Source of the DNA: Serratia microhaemolytica
GTDB lineage: Bacteria; Pseudomonadota; Gammaproteobacteria; Enterobacterales; Enterobacteriaceae
Direction of reading: 5' to 3'
Assembly: GCF_004011885.1 (NCBI RefSeq)
Contig: NZ_SBEF01000002.1
Coordinates: 1 to 64,000 of the forward strand
DNA: 64,000 nt
The notes below the pieces were generated by a model. The model was not told where the DNA came from. It was given only the letters and a program-made list of their open reading frames with translations, and did not search any database. The position numbers and the translations under genes are program-made. Positions 1 to 9,318 of the stretch are shown in pieces (positions within the stretch are counted from its first letter, which is position 1; every line of letters starts with the position of its first letter).

Positions 1-620
1 CGCTACGAAGCTCATACCACCGAGATGACAGAAGTTCCGCCATTCACATGGTCAGTGCTTACGCTGCCGCCAACAAAATGGTGATAGGGCAAGTAAAAAC
101 GGCTGATAAGTCTAATGAAATCACAGCCATCCCTGAATTAATTAAGTTGCTTGACCTAAAAGGCGCGCTTGTCTCGATTGATGCGATGGGATGCCAGACA
201 GAGATTGCCTCATTAATTCTGAAACAAGGTGGCGACTATCTTCTCAGCGTTAAAGGAAATCAAGGCAATTTATATAAAGCGGTTAAAAAGGCACTTGCAG
301 AGAAAATTAGCGCCCCTGCTTTGCGGGAAGAAACACAGATAGAACAAGGGCATGGGCGAGTAGAGGCTCGACAACACTTTATCATGAATGCCGATGAACT
401 CAGCCAACAGTTTCCTGGCTGGGAAAATCTTAGAACGGTAGGAGTTGCAATGGGTTATCGTCAGGAAAAGGATAAGCCTGCCACACTGGAATACCGTTAC
501 TACATCAGTTCTGCGGTGCTGACGGAAGCGAGTTTAGCCGAAGCAGTCCGCAGTCACTGGTCAGGGCAAGATCACGAATGTTTATTGACCAATAATTGCA
601 TGGAAAAAAGACTAATGTAG
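1..620 (+). pseudogene. ISAs1-family transposase remnant, broken at both ends
   Basis: The reading frame is open from base 3, so the protein enters from outside the window. It shows the DDE transposase core of the ISAs1 family: AIHMVSAYAAAN, VSIDAMGCQ, an acidic residue followed by YLLSVKGNQ, and near the end the YYISSA and EAVRSHW blocks. In intact ISAs1 proteins EAVRSHW is followed by an EN/LHWVLDV block carrying the last catalytic Glu and about 70 further residues. Here the frame instead runs from about base 563 into unrelated residues (SGQDHECLLTNN) and stops at 620. No right-end inverted repeat or target duplication is evident. The element is therefore most likely inactive. The family is clear; the exact element is not. 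Confidence 0.85.
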
Positions 621-835
621 AGCATTAAACGCACAAATCTGGTTCTAGACAGGTCACCTATGACTACACACCGACTGCATTGGTTAAAGTTCATGCATTC
701 ATGCGGTTGCCCTGGGATGCAGTGGCCAGCATTAACATGGCGAGTATTAACCATGTGTCATTGATATTGGCGTAATCTATTATTGATGTTGACACCAGTC
801 CCAACCACTTAGTCTGACAAGGGGGAGCCAACGTA

Positions 836-1546
836 ATGGAACGTTCCGTGTTAATCCAGCATCTGAAAACATCATGTTATGCACTCTCAGTGTTCGTATT
901 GACTGGATGGTTTGCCGATGCACTAAATGAAAACCTGATTTTCAGAACCATCCTGCGCTTCTTTCGTCCGCAAGACGTCGCTCGTTATGCTCATCCTTTT
1001 GCCGATTGGCCCAGTTTTTTCATCTGGTTTATTCCATTACTCTTTACTGGCTTGCTGCTGATGTTTACCTCCGTTATGGCACTGCATCACGTCAAGAAAC
1101 CGCACCTCTACCAAATCATCAAGAAAAAAGCGCTACCACACTATCCACATGTCGTCGGCCTGCCCACGCTTGGCAATCTGGCCAAATTTCTAACCAGCTA
1201 TGCTAAAGCAGAAAAAATCTCACTGCTGCTGCCTAAAGCGCAGCAGTCGCGCTATCAGGCCGAGTTGGCTCTCAACCAACAGTACTGTAACCTGGAGGTG
1301 CATTGGCTGAAAGAGCAGGATGACCTGCAAAAAGTCACGCTGGAACTGGAGCAGTGGGTAAAAAAAGAGTTGAAACATGCACCTGCTGGTCATGGTGATA
1401 TCCTGTTTTTAGATATCACCTATGCCGCGCCACTGTACAGTAGCGCAGCGCTATTTTGCAGCCTAGAGCAAGACGTACAATTACTACAGCACAGCAGCGA
1501 GGGAAGCGTATTGCGCTATGACCTGATCTGTCAGGCGAAAACGTGA
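836..1546 (+). CDS. Unrecognised two-helix membrane protein with Rossmann-like (CARF-like?) C-terminal domain
   Basis: A 236-residue protein with a strong ribosome site (GGGGGAG, 8 bases before the ATG), so it is probably translated. Two hydrophobic segments lie at about residues 12-30 and 62-84. A soluble part from about residue 104 alternates predicted strands and helices: VVGLPTLGNL, a helix, ISLLLPKA, a helix, LEVHWLKE, a long helix, then GDILFLDIT near 187-195 followed by a small-residue helix. That pattern resembles CARF-type ligand domains, whose last strand carries a D-[IL]-T-G-G motif; here the D-I-T is present but the glycines are replaced by Y-A. No named family was recognised. No CRISPR genes are nearby; the neighbours are a broken transposase and a two-component system. 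Existence is likely; the domain assignment is a weak inference. Confidence 0.6.
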   Translation: MERSVLIQHLKTSCYALSVFVLTGWFADALNENLIFRTILRFFRPQDVARYAHPFADWPSFFIWFIPLLFTGLLLMFTSVMALHHVKKPHLYQIIKKKALPHYPHVVGLPTLGNLAKFLTSYAKAEKISLLLPKAQQSRYQAELALNQQYCNLEVHWLKEQDDLQKVTLELEQWVKKELKHAPAGHGDILFLDITYAAPLYSSAALFCSLEQDVQLLQHSSEGSVLRYDLICQAKT

Positions 1547-1785
1547 AGTCGATTTTGCTCTCCGAACTCCTGAAAACAGCACTGTGAAACCAGCAGTTAT
1601 ACTGCGGAGACACGATAGATCAGCTCTCAACCCATAGTGACCATTGAACCGGACAATGGCAAAATAGCATCGCTGCCCGTAGGATGGTGCATAACTGCTA
1701 TTTACAACCTTTAAAGCTGGGTCGTTAACATGTGCCATCAGCGCTGCATTACCGGTCATAACTTCAACAATAAACTCGAATTATT

Positions 1786-3105
1786 ATGCTAAGACTCTGT
1801 ATCTGGCTGGTGCTTTGTTTACTCTCAGGCGGTGCGCTGATTTTCCATGCGTTGCAACAACAGCATGAACAGTTGTCGATCGATTTTCGTATCTTACATC
1901 GTGAGATAACAGTAAAACTCTCGCAGCATGAAACCATACTTGCTCTGCTTTCTATCAATAGTGATCCTGCGGCAATCCAACAGCAGTTTCCCCAGATCCT
2001 CACCTGGAAACCACTCACTCGCACTGAGGCTGAGCATGCGCTGTTGCCTGCGGGCCAAGCAACTTATTGGCTCCGTTCACAACACGTTGGATTGCTGATC
2101 GATCTCAACAAATTGTTGCTTGAGCTACCACAAATACAAAATTTTCATCACGTTAGCTTAAATTGGCAAAATACCCCACTGATTGAACTGGGCGGGGCTT
2201 GGCAGACGGACTATTGGCAATGGCATAAAAAACTAACCAATACGCTACAGCCTTTCGAGCTTGTAGCCAGTGGTATTCCTAACTGGACACGGCTCCCTTG
2301 GCTATTGCTGTTGTTATCAGCACTAACCTGGGCGGTGATCGTTTATTTTGTCAGTCAGTATCACCTGCATAAACGGCAGCGTAATATCGCGGTATTACGT
2401 GAACATTTTGCCGAACTGACTAGGCTGAATGCGATGGGCGAGATCACCACCGGTATCGTGCATGAACTGAACCAACCGTTGACGGCAATTTTGAGCTACA
2501 ACCAAGCTGCACTGCGTTTGCTTGACCAGCAACAATTAGATCAGATCCCTGCGCTGCTTGATGCTGCCGTAATACAAATAAAGCGTATCAGTAGCTTATT
2601 GCTGCAATTCCGCCAAAAATTGGCACATCAACCGATTGAATGGCAAACCGTCAATCTGACCAAGATCTGGCAACGTGTCACGCTATTATTGGAAAATGAG
2701 ATCCACAATGGCAAAGTTAAAATTATCAATCGGCTACCAGAAACATTACCCAATTTGCTGACAGAACCGGTGTGGATTGAGCAAATCCTGCACAACATTG
2801 TCATTAATGCGATCCAGGCTCAACAGCACCATCTGGCTGGTTATTCCTGGGTAGCGATCGATGCAACAGCCTCTGAGCAAGGCATTACCTTACGCATTAC
2901 TGACGGTGGCCCCGGCCTTTCCGAGCAGGCGTTACAACAGGTGTTCATGCCGTTTTTCACCACCCGATCAGAAGGTTTAGGGCTAGGAATGGCATTGACC
3001 GAAACACTGGTTCAGCGCCTGTATGGCAGCATTAAAGTAGAGAATATTGCCGGACAAGGTGCCTGTTTCACGCTCTTTTTTCCCTTTAACGCTCAGAGGG
3101 CATGA
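1786..3105 (+). CDS. Sensor histidine kinase, FixL-like
   Basis: A 439-residue membrane sensor kinase. One helix lies at residues 1-20 and a second at about 168-188, bracketing a periplasmic sensor region of about 145 residues with no recognised fold. The transmitter has an H-box with the phosphoacceptor His at residue 226 in IVHELNQPLTAI, then an N-box (HNIVINAIQAQ), G1 (DGGPGL), an F-box (PFFTT) and G2 (GLGLGMAL). The HELNQPL form is typical of FixL/DctB-type kinases. The stop codon overlaps the start of the response regulator by one base, so the two are co-translated. No clear Shine-Dalgarno precedes the ATG. The signal sensed cannot be read from the sequence. Confidence 0.88.
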   Translation: MLRLCIWLVLCLLSGGALIFHALQQQHEQLSIDFRILHREITVKLSQHETILALLSINSDPAAIQQQFPQILTWKPLTRTEAEHALLPAGQATYWLRSQHVGLLIDLNKLLLELPQIQNFHHVSLNWQNTPLIELGGAWQTDYWQWHKKLTNTLQPFELVASGIPNWTRLPWLLLLLSALTWAVIVYFVSQYHLHKRQRNIAVLREHFAELTRLNAMGEITTGIVHELNQPLTAILSYNQAALRLLDQQQLDQIPALLDAAVIQIKRISSLLLQFRQKLAHQPIEWQTVNLTKIWQRVTLLLENEIHNGKVKIINRLPETLPNLLTEPVWIEQILHNIVINAIQAQQHHLAGYSWVAIDATASEQGITLRITDGGPGLSEQALQQVFMPFFTTRSEGLGLGMALTETLVQRLYGSIKVENIAGQGACFTLFFPFNAQRA

Positions 3106-3713
3106 TGGAACAATTTATCTATCTGATTGATGATGATCAGGCTATCCGCTGTTCGCTCAGTTCACTGTTAGCCACCATGGGTTGGCAGGTATATAGCCAT
3201 GAAAGTATTAGCGATTTTCAGCAAAAACAACCGCAGCCACAGCAGCTATCAGGCTGTTTGTTACTCGACATCCGGATGCCCGGAAAAAGTGGCCTGATGC
3301 TGCTGGAAGAGTGGCAACGGCAACAACTGAAGCTACCGATTATCATCATGACCGGCCACGGTAATATCGATTTGTGTCGCCGTGCGTTTAAAAATGGAGC
3401 GTTTGAGTTTCTGACCAAACCGATTGATGCCGATTTACTGATCGAAACGGTGGGTGCCGCGTTAGAACATCAGCGTTTATTACAACAGCAACATAGCAGG
3501 GATCGCGAATTAACACACAAGGTCAGTACACTCTCTGCGCGTGAACATGAGATAGCACGGTTAATTATTGCTGGCAAATCGACCAAAGAGATCGCCAATC
3601 ATCTCGTGCTGTCACCACGTACTGTTGAGGCCCATCGTGCTAACCTGTTTGCCAAATTAGAAGTTAACTCGTTGGTTAAACTGATCACCATCTACGCCAC
3701 TCTACTCACTTAA
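3105..3713 (+). CDS. Response regulator, FixJ/NarL type
   Basis: A 202-residue regulator with an N-terminal receiver domain (acidic pocket IDDD at residues 8-11, phosphoacceptor Asp55 in LLLDIRMPG, then the conserved Thr and Lys in MTGHG and FLTKP) and a C-terminal LuxR-type helix-turn-helix (LSAREHEIARLIIAGKSTKEIA and RTVEAHRANL, about 142-190). It pairs with the kinase immediately upstream. Two ATGs sit side by side at 3102 and 3105; the second is chosen because an AGAGGG site ends 4 bases before it. In FixJ-type proteins phosphorylation of the receiver releases the DNA-binding domain. Targets are unknown; the outer-membrane protein gene downstream is a candidate only by proximity. Confidence 0.9.
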   Translation: MEQFIYLIDDDQAIRCSLSSLLATMGWQVYSHESISDFQQKQPQPQQLSGCLLLDIRMPGKSGLMLLEEWQRQQLKLPIIIMTGHGNIDLCRRAFKNGAFEFLTKPIDADLLIETVGAALEHQRLLQQQHSRDRELTHKVSTLSAREHEIARLIIAGKSTKEIANHLVLSPRTVEAHRANLFAKLEVNSLVKLITIYATLLT

Positions 3714-3981
3714 CACCAACACCTGTGACTGTAATCGGTTGCGCGCTCTTGCACGCCACGCCGACCACATGCAAAACCTCAGCGGCAACAACCTGAATGC
3801 ACCGTGAGTACCTCGGCGAAAAACTGGCATATCGCATCGCGCTAATCGAATCGGTGCTAAGTAAAAACACCTAGCAAGTTAGGTAGTTGACCGACTTGTT
3901 TCCTCACGTCTGGCTAGTTATTTTGCTTGCATCGATGGCGATGTCGCGCATCATTATTAACTTCCAGTAAAGAGAAAAATT
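3714..3981. other. Intergenic region without a recognisable gene
   Basis: The stretch between the response regulator and the outer-membrane protein gene holds no supported reading frame. The last bases carry a purine-rich site (AAAGAG) before the next ATG. A promoter for the downstream gene is expected here but no convincing -35/-10 pair was found. Confidence 0.4.
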
Positions 3982-4665
3982 ATGAATATCAAACCGCTTA
4001 TGCTTGTTATTTCTTTAGCCACTATTTCTGGTCACGTTTTCGGCGCTGATGATTTACAGGGTTATTACGGTTCAATCAAGTTATTGCAAGCAGAGCAATC
4101 GGCAAAAAATATGGATCTCAGCAGCCGGCCAAGTGTTGGCAGCTTTGTGCGTGGTGATGAAAACGCCAATTTTCTCAATGGTGCGATTGCGGCTGGTTAT
4201 CAGTTTGCGAACGGTTGGCGCAGCGAAGGGGAATATGTCTTCAACAAGAAAAATGAATACACCAGCGGATCAACCAATTTCTCTAGCAGCTTCAATCATC
4301 ATCAAATCGACGTGCAGCGTTTGATGCTGAATGTCTACCGCGACTATGCGCTGGCTCATAACTTTTCGATTTATGGCACACTGGGCTTCGGTGTAGCGAA
4401 AATAGAATCTAGCGGCTGGCAGGGTAATGTCACACGTCAATATGGTGCAAATACGCAAAATAATCTGGTTTACTCTGTCGGTGCTGGCGTCAGTTATACA
4501 CCATTGCCACGTCTGAGCTTTGATCTGGGCTACCGTTACGTTGATCTGGGCAATGTTGACAGTGGTTACAACCAATTCAGCAATGTCAGAGGGCTAAAAG
4601 ATGAACAAATGAGTGCGCGCATTACTGCCAGCGAAGTGGTATTTGCTACTCGCTATCTGTTCTAA
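3982..4665 (+). CDS. Outer-membrane beta-barrel protein, Opa/OmpX-like superfamily
   Basis: A 227-residue secreted protein. Residues 1-21 form a signal peptide ending at GHVFGA. The mature part alternates short amphipathic strands with polar loops (GYYGSIKLL, NGAIAAGYQF, WRSEGEYVF, FSIYGTLGFGVAKI, VYSVGAGVSYTPL, LSFDLGYRYVDLG) and ends in a terminal phenylalanine (TRYLF), the C-terminal signature read by the BAM machinery. Length and pattern fit an eight-stranded opacity-protein type barrel. The gene follows the two-component pair but has its own ribosome site and a 268-base gap, so co-transcription is uncertain. Adhesion or resistance roles known for Ail/Opa proteins cannot be assumed here. 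Confidence 0.8.
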   Translation: MNIKPLMLVISLATISGHVFGADDLQGYYGSIKLLQAEQSAKNMDLSSRPSVGSFVRGDENANFLNGAIAAGYQFANGWRSEGEYVFNKKNEYTSGSTNFSSSFNHHQIDVQRLMLNVYRDYALAHNFSIYGTLGFGVAKIESSGWQGNVTRQYGANTQNNLVYSVGAGVSYTPLPRLSFDLGYRYVDLGNVDSGYNQFSNVRGLKDEQMSARITASEVVFATRYLF

Positions 4666-4677
4666 TTCTCGCCTCAA

Positions 4678-4714
4678 CCGCACTTGGAGCCTAACCTGAT
4701 AACTTCAAGTGCGG
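4678..4714. terminator. Hairpin between convergent genes
   Basis: CCGCACTTG pairs with CAAGTGCGG across a 19-base loop, with an alternative short stem (CAAGTG/CACTTG) overlapping its right arm. It lies between the outer-membrane protein gene and dgt, which converge. No T-run follows, so it is at best a weak terminator. Confidence 0.35.
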
Positions 4715-4737
4715 GTCCCACTTGAACACTCATCCCC

Positions 4738-6246
4738 TTACTCTGCTGCCATCAAACGGCGATACTCATCATAAGCGTAGAGATCGGTCATTCCACTAAT
4801 GTAATCCTGCAACAGTCGGGCGCGGAAATAATACTCACGGATCACCACTTGCTGTTCGGAAAGATGCTTGAGTGCTTCGATCGCTTCAATGTAGGCCAAA
4901 CGATGCTTGGTAGGGAGTTTATGATACAGACGCGTCTCAATCGGGAAAGCGTGGTGGCTATCGTTCTGGACTAACTGATGAAAATCTGCCAGCGGCATCG
5001 CCAGCAATGGGCTGTAGATATCGAGTAATCCACTGATCACCCGGTAGCCCTGTAACTCTAACTGCTCCACTTCTGGATGGTTGAAAACGTACTTTACTGC
5101 CACGTTTTTAAAGACTTTTAACAACCGATAAGCAGAACTACTGCCCTCTAACAGTGCCCCATTAAAATTGCCGTGATATATCGCGGGTAAGTTGTCGATA
5201 AAACGCTGGGCGGTATCGGGCACCAAACGCGCTACCGTGAACACCCGCAGATACATAAAGAACTGATCTTCACAACTGCGGCGGTTACCACTGCGATCAA
5301 TCTGGGCAAATGCTTTATCCACCGTTTTGGCAAACAGATCCTCTGAGTTGCCCTCACCCCATTCTTCAGACAAATATTGATATAACTGTTCAAAACTGAA
5401 GATTTTTTTCTCTACCGCATCCTCAAGATCGGCAATACAGTAAGAGATATCGTCAGCAGCCTCCATGATGTAGGTAAGCGGGAAACGCGCAAACTCGCCC
5501 ATCTTCAACTCTCGCCGCAAACGATCAACAAATGCCTCTTCCGCCAGATAGAAACCCGGTTTTTTCATCAAATAGTTATGACTAGCAGGGATCTCATCCA
5601 CCCAGTAGGCAGGTCGGGTATATTTCAGGATACAGGCGACTTGGGCGAAGGTTAAGTTGAGTTTCTGTAGCGTGTAGACCAGGCGGATCGCCTGTGCGTT
5701 GCCCTCAAACTGGCAGAGATCTTGCCGAATACGACTACGCAGTGCGTTAAGTTCTGGCTGATCGGGTTGCAAACATAATAGCGCCACCCGACAGCGATCG
5801 CTGCCAATTTCCCGACACTCTGGCGTCAACTGTTTGCGAAACCAGTTGTTAATCGCCGATTCGCCAAAATGACCAAACGGCGGATTGCCGATATCGTGCA
5901 TCAGGCACGCCATTTCAACAATGCTCTCAAACGGTACCAGCAAATTATTCAGGCCTAATGCCTCAATCTCTGCTTTTTGTTTCAAGCGATTGAGGATCTC
6001 CTTAGCAATATGTCGTCCAACCTGCTGTACTTCCATCGAATGGGTCAAACGGCTACGCACCGCAGCATTACGCTCCAACGGAAACACCTGTGTTTTCTGC
6101 TGCAAACGGCGGATCGCCGCTGAATTGATGATACGCCCGCGATCGCTTTCAAATTGGCGCACAATCTCATACTCATCTTCGGCCTCTAAACGTTTGCTGA
6201 ATGGCCGCTGAAAACTGATTTTTTGCTTAAAGTCGATCCCGGACAT
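4738..6246 (-). CDS. dgt: Deoxyguanosine triphosphate triphosphohydrolase
   Basis: Dgt hydrolyses dGTP to deoxyguanosine and tripolyphosphate. The 502-residue product is near the E. coli length and carries the HD-domain metal site: the His of [13 protein letters not shown], then [16 protein letters not shown] and later [16 protein letters not shown]. The N-terminal [27 protein letters not shown] block is also intact. The start at 6246 ([10 protein letters not shown]) is chosen over an upstream in-frame start because it matches the family N-terminus and has AGAGG just before it. As in E. coli, the gene is divergent from mtn. The usual neighbour degP is absent; the accessory genes lie where it would be. 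Confidence 0.97.
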   Translation of the reverse strand: MSGIDFKQKISFQRPFSKRLEAEDEYEIVRQFESDRGRIINSAAIRRLQQKTQVFPLERNAAVRSRLTHSMEVQQVGRHIAKEILNRLKQKAEIEALGLNNLLVPFESIVEMACLMHDIGNPPFGHFGESAINNWFRKQLTPECREIGSDRCRVALLCLQPDQPELNALRSRIRQDLCQFEGNAQAIRLVYTLQKLNLTFAQVACILKYTRPAYWVDEIPASHNYLMKKPGFYLAEEAFVDRLRRELKMGEFARFPLTYIMEAADDISYCIADLEDAVEKKIFSFEQLYQYLSEEWGEGNSEDLFAKTVDKAFAQIDRSGNRRSCEDQFFMYLRVFTVARLVPDTAQRFIDNLPAIYHGNFNGALLEGSSSAYRLLKVFKNVAVKYVFNHPEVEQLELQGYRVISGLLDIYSPLLAMPLADFHQLVQNDSHHAFPIETRLYHKLPTKHRLAYIEAIEALKHLSEQQVVIREYYFRARLLQDYISGMTDLYAYDEYRRLMAAE

Positions 6247-6471
6247 CGCTGTACCTCTTATGGCTAAGGCAAGATCATGAATGCTTTTCAACCCGTTGAT
6301 TAGCTGGTCAATAGATTTAACATATTCACCGAGAGAGTTCGATATCCGTTAACATTTTTCTGCATATCAGCATCAACAATGCCAATCACTACTGTGGTGC
6401 TATTGCGGATCCGCTCTGGGAACGCCATCATAGCGCCAAATATCATTTTCTGATCTGTAAGTGAGCGAATT

Positions 6472-7173
6472 ATGAAAGTAGGCATTATTGGTGCAATGGA
6501 AGAAGAAGTCACCTTGTTACGTGAACAAATGGTCAACCGCCAAACCTATCAGCAGGCTGGCTGTGCCATTTATAGTGGACAAATCAATGGAGTAGAGGTT
6601 GCGCTATTGCGTTCAGGCATTGGTAAAGTCGCAGCAGCCTTGGGCGCTACCTTGCTGTTACAGCAGTGTCAGCCTGATTGGGTGATCAATACCGGTTCTG
6701 CCGGTGGGTTAGATGCCAGCCTGAAGGTGGGCGATATCGTTCTGTCACAAGAGGTGCGTTACCATGATGTCGATGTGACCGCATTTGGTTATCAACCAGG
6801 GCAAATGGCCGGTTGCCCTGCTGCATTCGCCGCTGATAATAGCCTGATTAGCCTCGCTGAACAGGCGGTTACACAGCACCACCTGCACGCAGTACGTGGG
6901 CTGATTTGTAGCGGTGATGCGTTCATCAATGGTGCTGAGCCACTGGCACGTATCCGTGCCACCTTTCCAAAGGTGGCGGCGGTTGAGATGGAAGCAGCAG
7001 CGATTGCCCATGTTTGCCATCAGTTCAATACGCCCTTTGTCGTGGTGCGTGCTATTTCCGATGTGGCTGATCAGCAATCACATATCAGTTTCGATGAATT
7101 CTTAACTATTGCTGCTAAGCAATCTTCACTGATCGTCACTACGATGCTGCAAACGCTAGCTACTCGCGCGTAA
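6472..7173 (+). CDS. mtn: 5'-methylthioadenosine/S-adenosylhomocysteine nucleosidase
   Basis: Mtn (Pfs) cleaves methylthioadenosine, S-adenosylhomocysteine and 5'-deoxyadenosine to adenine plus the ribose moiety, feeding methionine salvage and the activated methyl cycle. The 233 residues match the family length. Visible features are the N-terminal strand with catalytic Glu12 (GAMEEEV), the [10 protein letters not shown] glycine-rich loop, the substrate-binding [12 protein letters not shown] block and the catalytic Asp in RAISDVADQ. It is the first gene of an overlapping run mtn-btuF-yadS, a conserved order in Enterobacterales. Confidence 0.97.
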   Translation: MKVGIIGAMEEEVTLLREQMVNRQTYQQAGCAIYSGQINGVEVALLRSGIGKVAAALGATLLLQQCQPDWVINTGSAGGLDASLKVGDIVLSQEVRYHDVDVTAFGYQPGQMAGCPAAFAADNSLISLAEQAVTQHHLHAVRGLICSGDAFINGAEPLARIRATFPKVAAVEMEAAAIAHVCHQFNTPFVVVRAISDVADQQSHISFDEFLTIAAKQSSLIVTTMLQTLATRA

Positions 7174-7994
7174 TGTGTAATATGCGCGTTACTGCGCTAC
7201 TGCTTGCCCTATTGTACCCGGTGCTGGTTATCCCGCTGTCAGCCTGCCATGCCGCTCAGCGGGTGATTAGCCTAGCGCCACACATTACCGAGCTGGCTTA
7301 TGCCGCTGGTCTCGGTGAGCGTCTGATTGCGGTGAGCGCTCACTCAGATTATCCGCCAGCGGCGCAACAACTGGAGGTTGTCGCCTCTTGGCAAGGGATA
7401 AAACTGGAACGCATCGTTGCACTTAAACCAGATTTAATCCTGGCATGGCGCGGTGGAAACCCTCAGAAAACATTAGATCAACTAGCCTCTCTCGGAATAA
7501 CCATTTTTTATCTTGATATAAAAAATATTGACGATATTGCGCAATCCCTCGACAGGCTGGCACAATACAGCCCGCATCCTGAGCAGGCTCAGCAAGCCGC
7601 CCAGCAGTTTCGCCAGCAAATTGATGAGTTAACCCGTCGTTATGCCAATAGTGCTCTACGCCGTGTGTTTCTACAATTTGGCACCCAGCCGCTGTTGACC
7701 AGTTCAGCAGGCAGTGTGCAAAACCAGGTGCTTGCGCTATGCGGTGCTGCAAATATTTTTGCCGATAGCCGTGTGCCGTGGCCACAGGTGAGCCGTGAGC
7801 AGGTGCTACTGCGTCACCCGGAAGCGATTGTGATCGCTGGCGGAGAACAACAAATTGCCAATGTGCGCGCTTTTTGGGCACCACAGTTGACGGTGCCGGT
7901 GATCGCGCTGCATGAAGATTGGTTTAACCGCGCAGGGCCGCGCATCATATTGGCGGCACAATCACTGTGCCGTCAATTGGCGGAGATTGATTGA
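7173..7994 (+). CDS. btuF: Vitamin B12 ABC transporter, periplasmic binding protein
   Basis: BtuF captures cobalamin in the periplasm and delivers it to BtuCD. The 273-residue product has an N-terminal signal peptide (hydrophobic [20 protein letters not shown], cut near ACHA) and the two-lobed helical-backbone fold: [42 protein letters not shown] and the conserved end [18 protein letters not shown]. The first ATG overlaps the mtn stop (TAATG); a second ATG three codons on is an alternative start. The stop overlaps yadS, so all three are probably translationally coupled. btuC and btuD are not in the window. Confidence 0.95.
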   Translation: MCNMRVTALLLALLYPVLVIPLSACHAAQRVISLAPHITELAYAAGLGERLIAVSAHSDYPPAAQQLEVVASWQGIKLERIVALKPDLILAWRGGNPQKTLDQLASLGITIFYLDIKNIDDIAQSLDRLAQYSPHPEQAQQAAQQFRQQIDELTRRYANSALRRVFLQFGTQPLLTSSAGSVQNQVLALCGAANIFADSRVPWPQVSREQVLLRHPEAIVIAGGEQQIANVRAFWAPQLTVPVIALHEDWFNRAGPRIILAAQSLCRQLAEID

Positions 7995-8605
7995 TGTTAT
8001 TGTTTTTATTAGATGTGCTTGGTACAGCGGTATTTGCCATCTCCGGGGTGTTGTTGGCGGGGAAGTTGCGTATGGATCCATTTGGTGTGCTGGTACTCGG
8101 GGTGGTGACGGCGGTTGGTGGCGGTACCATGCGTGATATGGCGCTAGACAATGGCCCGGTGTTCTGGGTGCAAGATCCCACTGCGTTGATAGTGGCCATG
8201 ATCACTTGTCTGTTAACGCTGCTGTTGGTACGTAAACCGCGTCGGTTACCAAAATGGATCTTACCGGTGCTTGATGCGATCGGGCTGGCGGTATTTGTCG
8301 GTATTGGTGTCAATAAAGCCTTTGCTGCCGGTAGCGGGGTGTTAGTCGCGGTCTGTATGGGAGTGATCACCGGGGTAGGTGGCGGTATTATCCGTGATGT
8401 ATTAGCACGAGAGATCCCGATGATCCTGCGTACCGAGGTTTATGCCACTGCTTGTATTGTTGGTGCTACCGTCCATGCGGTTGCCTTTTCGCTATTCAAG
8501 CTGCCATTACCGCAGGCGATGATTCTGGGTATGGTGATCACCTTGGCGATCCGTCTGGCTGCAATACGCTGGCGTCTTAAACTGCCCGCTTTTATTCTTG
8601 AGTAA
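7994..8605 (+). CDS. yadS: TRIC-like membrane protein (UPF0126)
   Basis: A 203-residue integral membrane protein of the prokaryotic TRIC cation-channel family (former UPF0126). Seven hydrophobic segments are evident. The two diagnostic glycine-rich repeats are VLGVVTAVGGGTMRDMA and MGVITGVGGGIIRDVLARE, which form the inverted-repeat pore. The ATG at 7994 overlaps the btuF TGA by one base and matches the E. coli YadS N-terminus; a TTG three bases earlier is less likely. Substrate in bacteria is not established, and nothing here narrows it. Confidence 0.93.
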   Translation: MLLFLLDVLGTAVFAISGVLLAGKLRMDPFGVLVLGVVTAVGGGTMRDMALDNGPVFWVQDPTALIVAMITCLLTLLLVRKPRRLPKWILPVLDAIGLAVFVGIGVNKAFAAGSGVLVAVCMGVITGVGGGIIRDVLAREIPMILRTEVYATACIVGATVHAVAFSLFKLPLPQAMILGMVITLAIRLAAIRWRLKLPAFILE

Positions 8606-8618
8606 GCGCTGGTTAACC

Positions 8619-8637
8619 GGCGGGTATCGCACCCGCC
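8619..8637. terminator. Short hairpin between convergent yadS and erpA
   Basis: GGCGGGT and ACCCGCC form a perfect 7-bp stem around a 5-base loop, placed between the two convergent stops. A T-run is missing on both sides, so termination efficiency is doubtful. Confidence 0.5.
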
Positions 8638-8642
8638 AGTCA

Positions 8643-8987
8643 CTAGATGCTGAATGAGGAACCACAACCACAGGTGGTTTTCGCATTCGGGTTAGTGACA
8701 ACAAAACGTGAACCTTCTAACCCTTCGGTGTAATCGACCGTGCCGCCCAGCAGATATTGCAGACTCATGGGATCGACCACCAAGGCCACGCCCTGTTTTT
8801 CAATCGTCATGTCCCCTTCATTCACCTGCTCGTCAAAAGTGAAACCATACTGAAATCCACTGCAACCGCCGCCGGTAATGTAAACCCTTAATTTAAGGTT
8901 TGGATTTTCTTCATCAGCAATCAACAGTTTTACTTTGTTGGCTGCGGCCTCGGTAAATTGCAAAGGCAGTGCTACTTCATCGCTCAT
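8643..8987 (-). CDS. erpA: Iron-sulfur cluster insertion protein
   Basis: ErpA is an A-type carrier that hands Fe-S clusters to targets including the isoprenoid enzymes IspG and IspH. The 114-residue product has the three invariant cysteines in GGGCSGF and TCGCGSSF. The start at 8987 (MSDEVALPL) matches the family; an upstream in-frame start would add five atypical residues. In E. coli clcA lies between erpA and hemL; here only a 331-base gap separates erpA from the divergent hemL. Confidence 0.97.
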   Translation of the reverse strand: MSDEVALPLQFTEAAANKVKLLIADEENPNLKLRVYITGGGCSGFQYGFTFDEQVNEGDMTIEKQGVALVVDPMSLQYLLGGTVDYTEGLEGSRFVVTNPNAKTTCGCGSSFSI

Positions 8988-9318
8988 CCTATTGACTCCC
9001 AATTATCTTCTGGCACAGTTGATGCTCATCACCAACTGAATGCGCCCGATTATCTAATACCTGACTAGCGCGTTCAAGTATTCAACGCACTTGACGCTAA
9101 ATCAGCCAGCATAGCCCACGCCAAGCTACTGATTAGCGCGATTATCATCCATCGACAAATTCAGGCCAGCAACTGTTGTTGCCGGCATTGGCTCCAGCAC
9201 ACCATGCAACAGCATGCTGACAAAGCAGCGATTTGCTAAGTTGACACACTGCTTTAGAATAGCAGTGTCCGATTAGTTAACAGCCAAGCCAATCTATCTA
9301 TAACCCAGGAGCCGGTTA
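8988..9318. other. erpA-hemL divergent spacer; clcA missing
   Basis: No reading frame of note occurs in this 331-base gap. It holds the two divergent promoters and the GGAG site of hemL. The chloride/proton antiporter gene clcA, usual at this place in E. coli, is absent, and no remnant was recognised by eye. Confidence 0.5.

Noticed and set aside
572-754. Minus-strand frame after the transposase remnant
   Set aside because: Sixty codons, no ribosome site, overlaps the broken transposase end and resembles nothing known.
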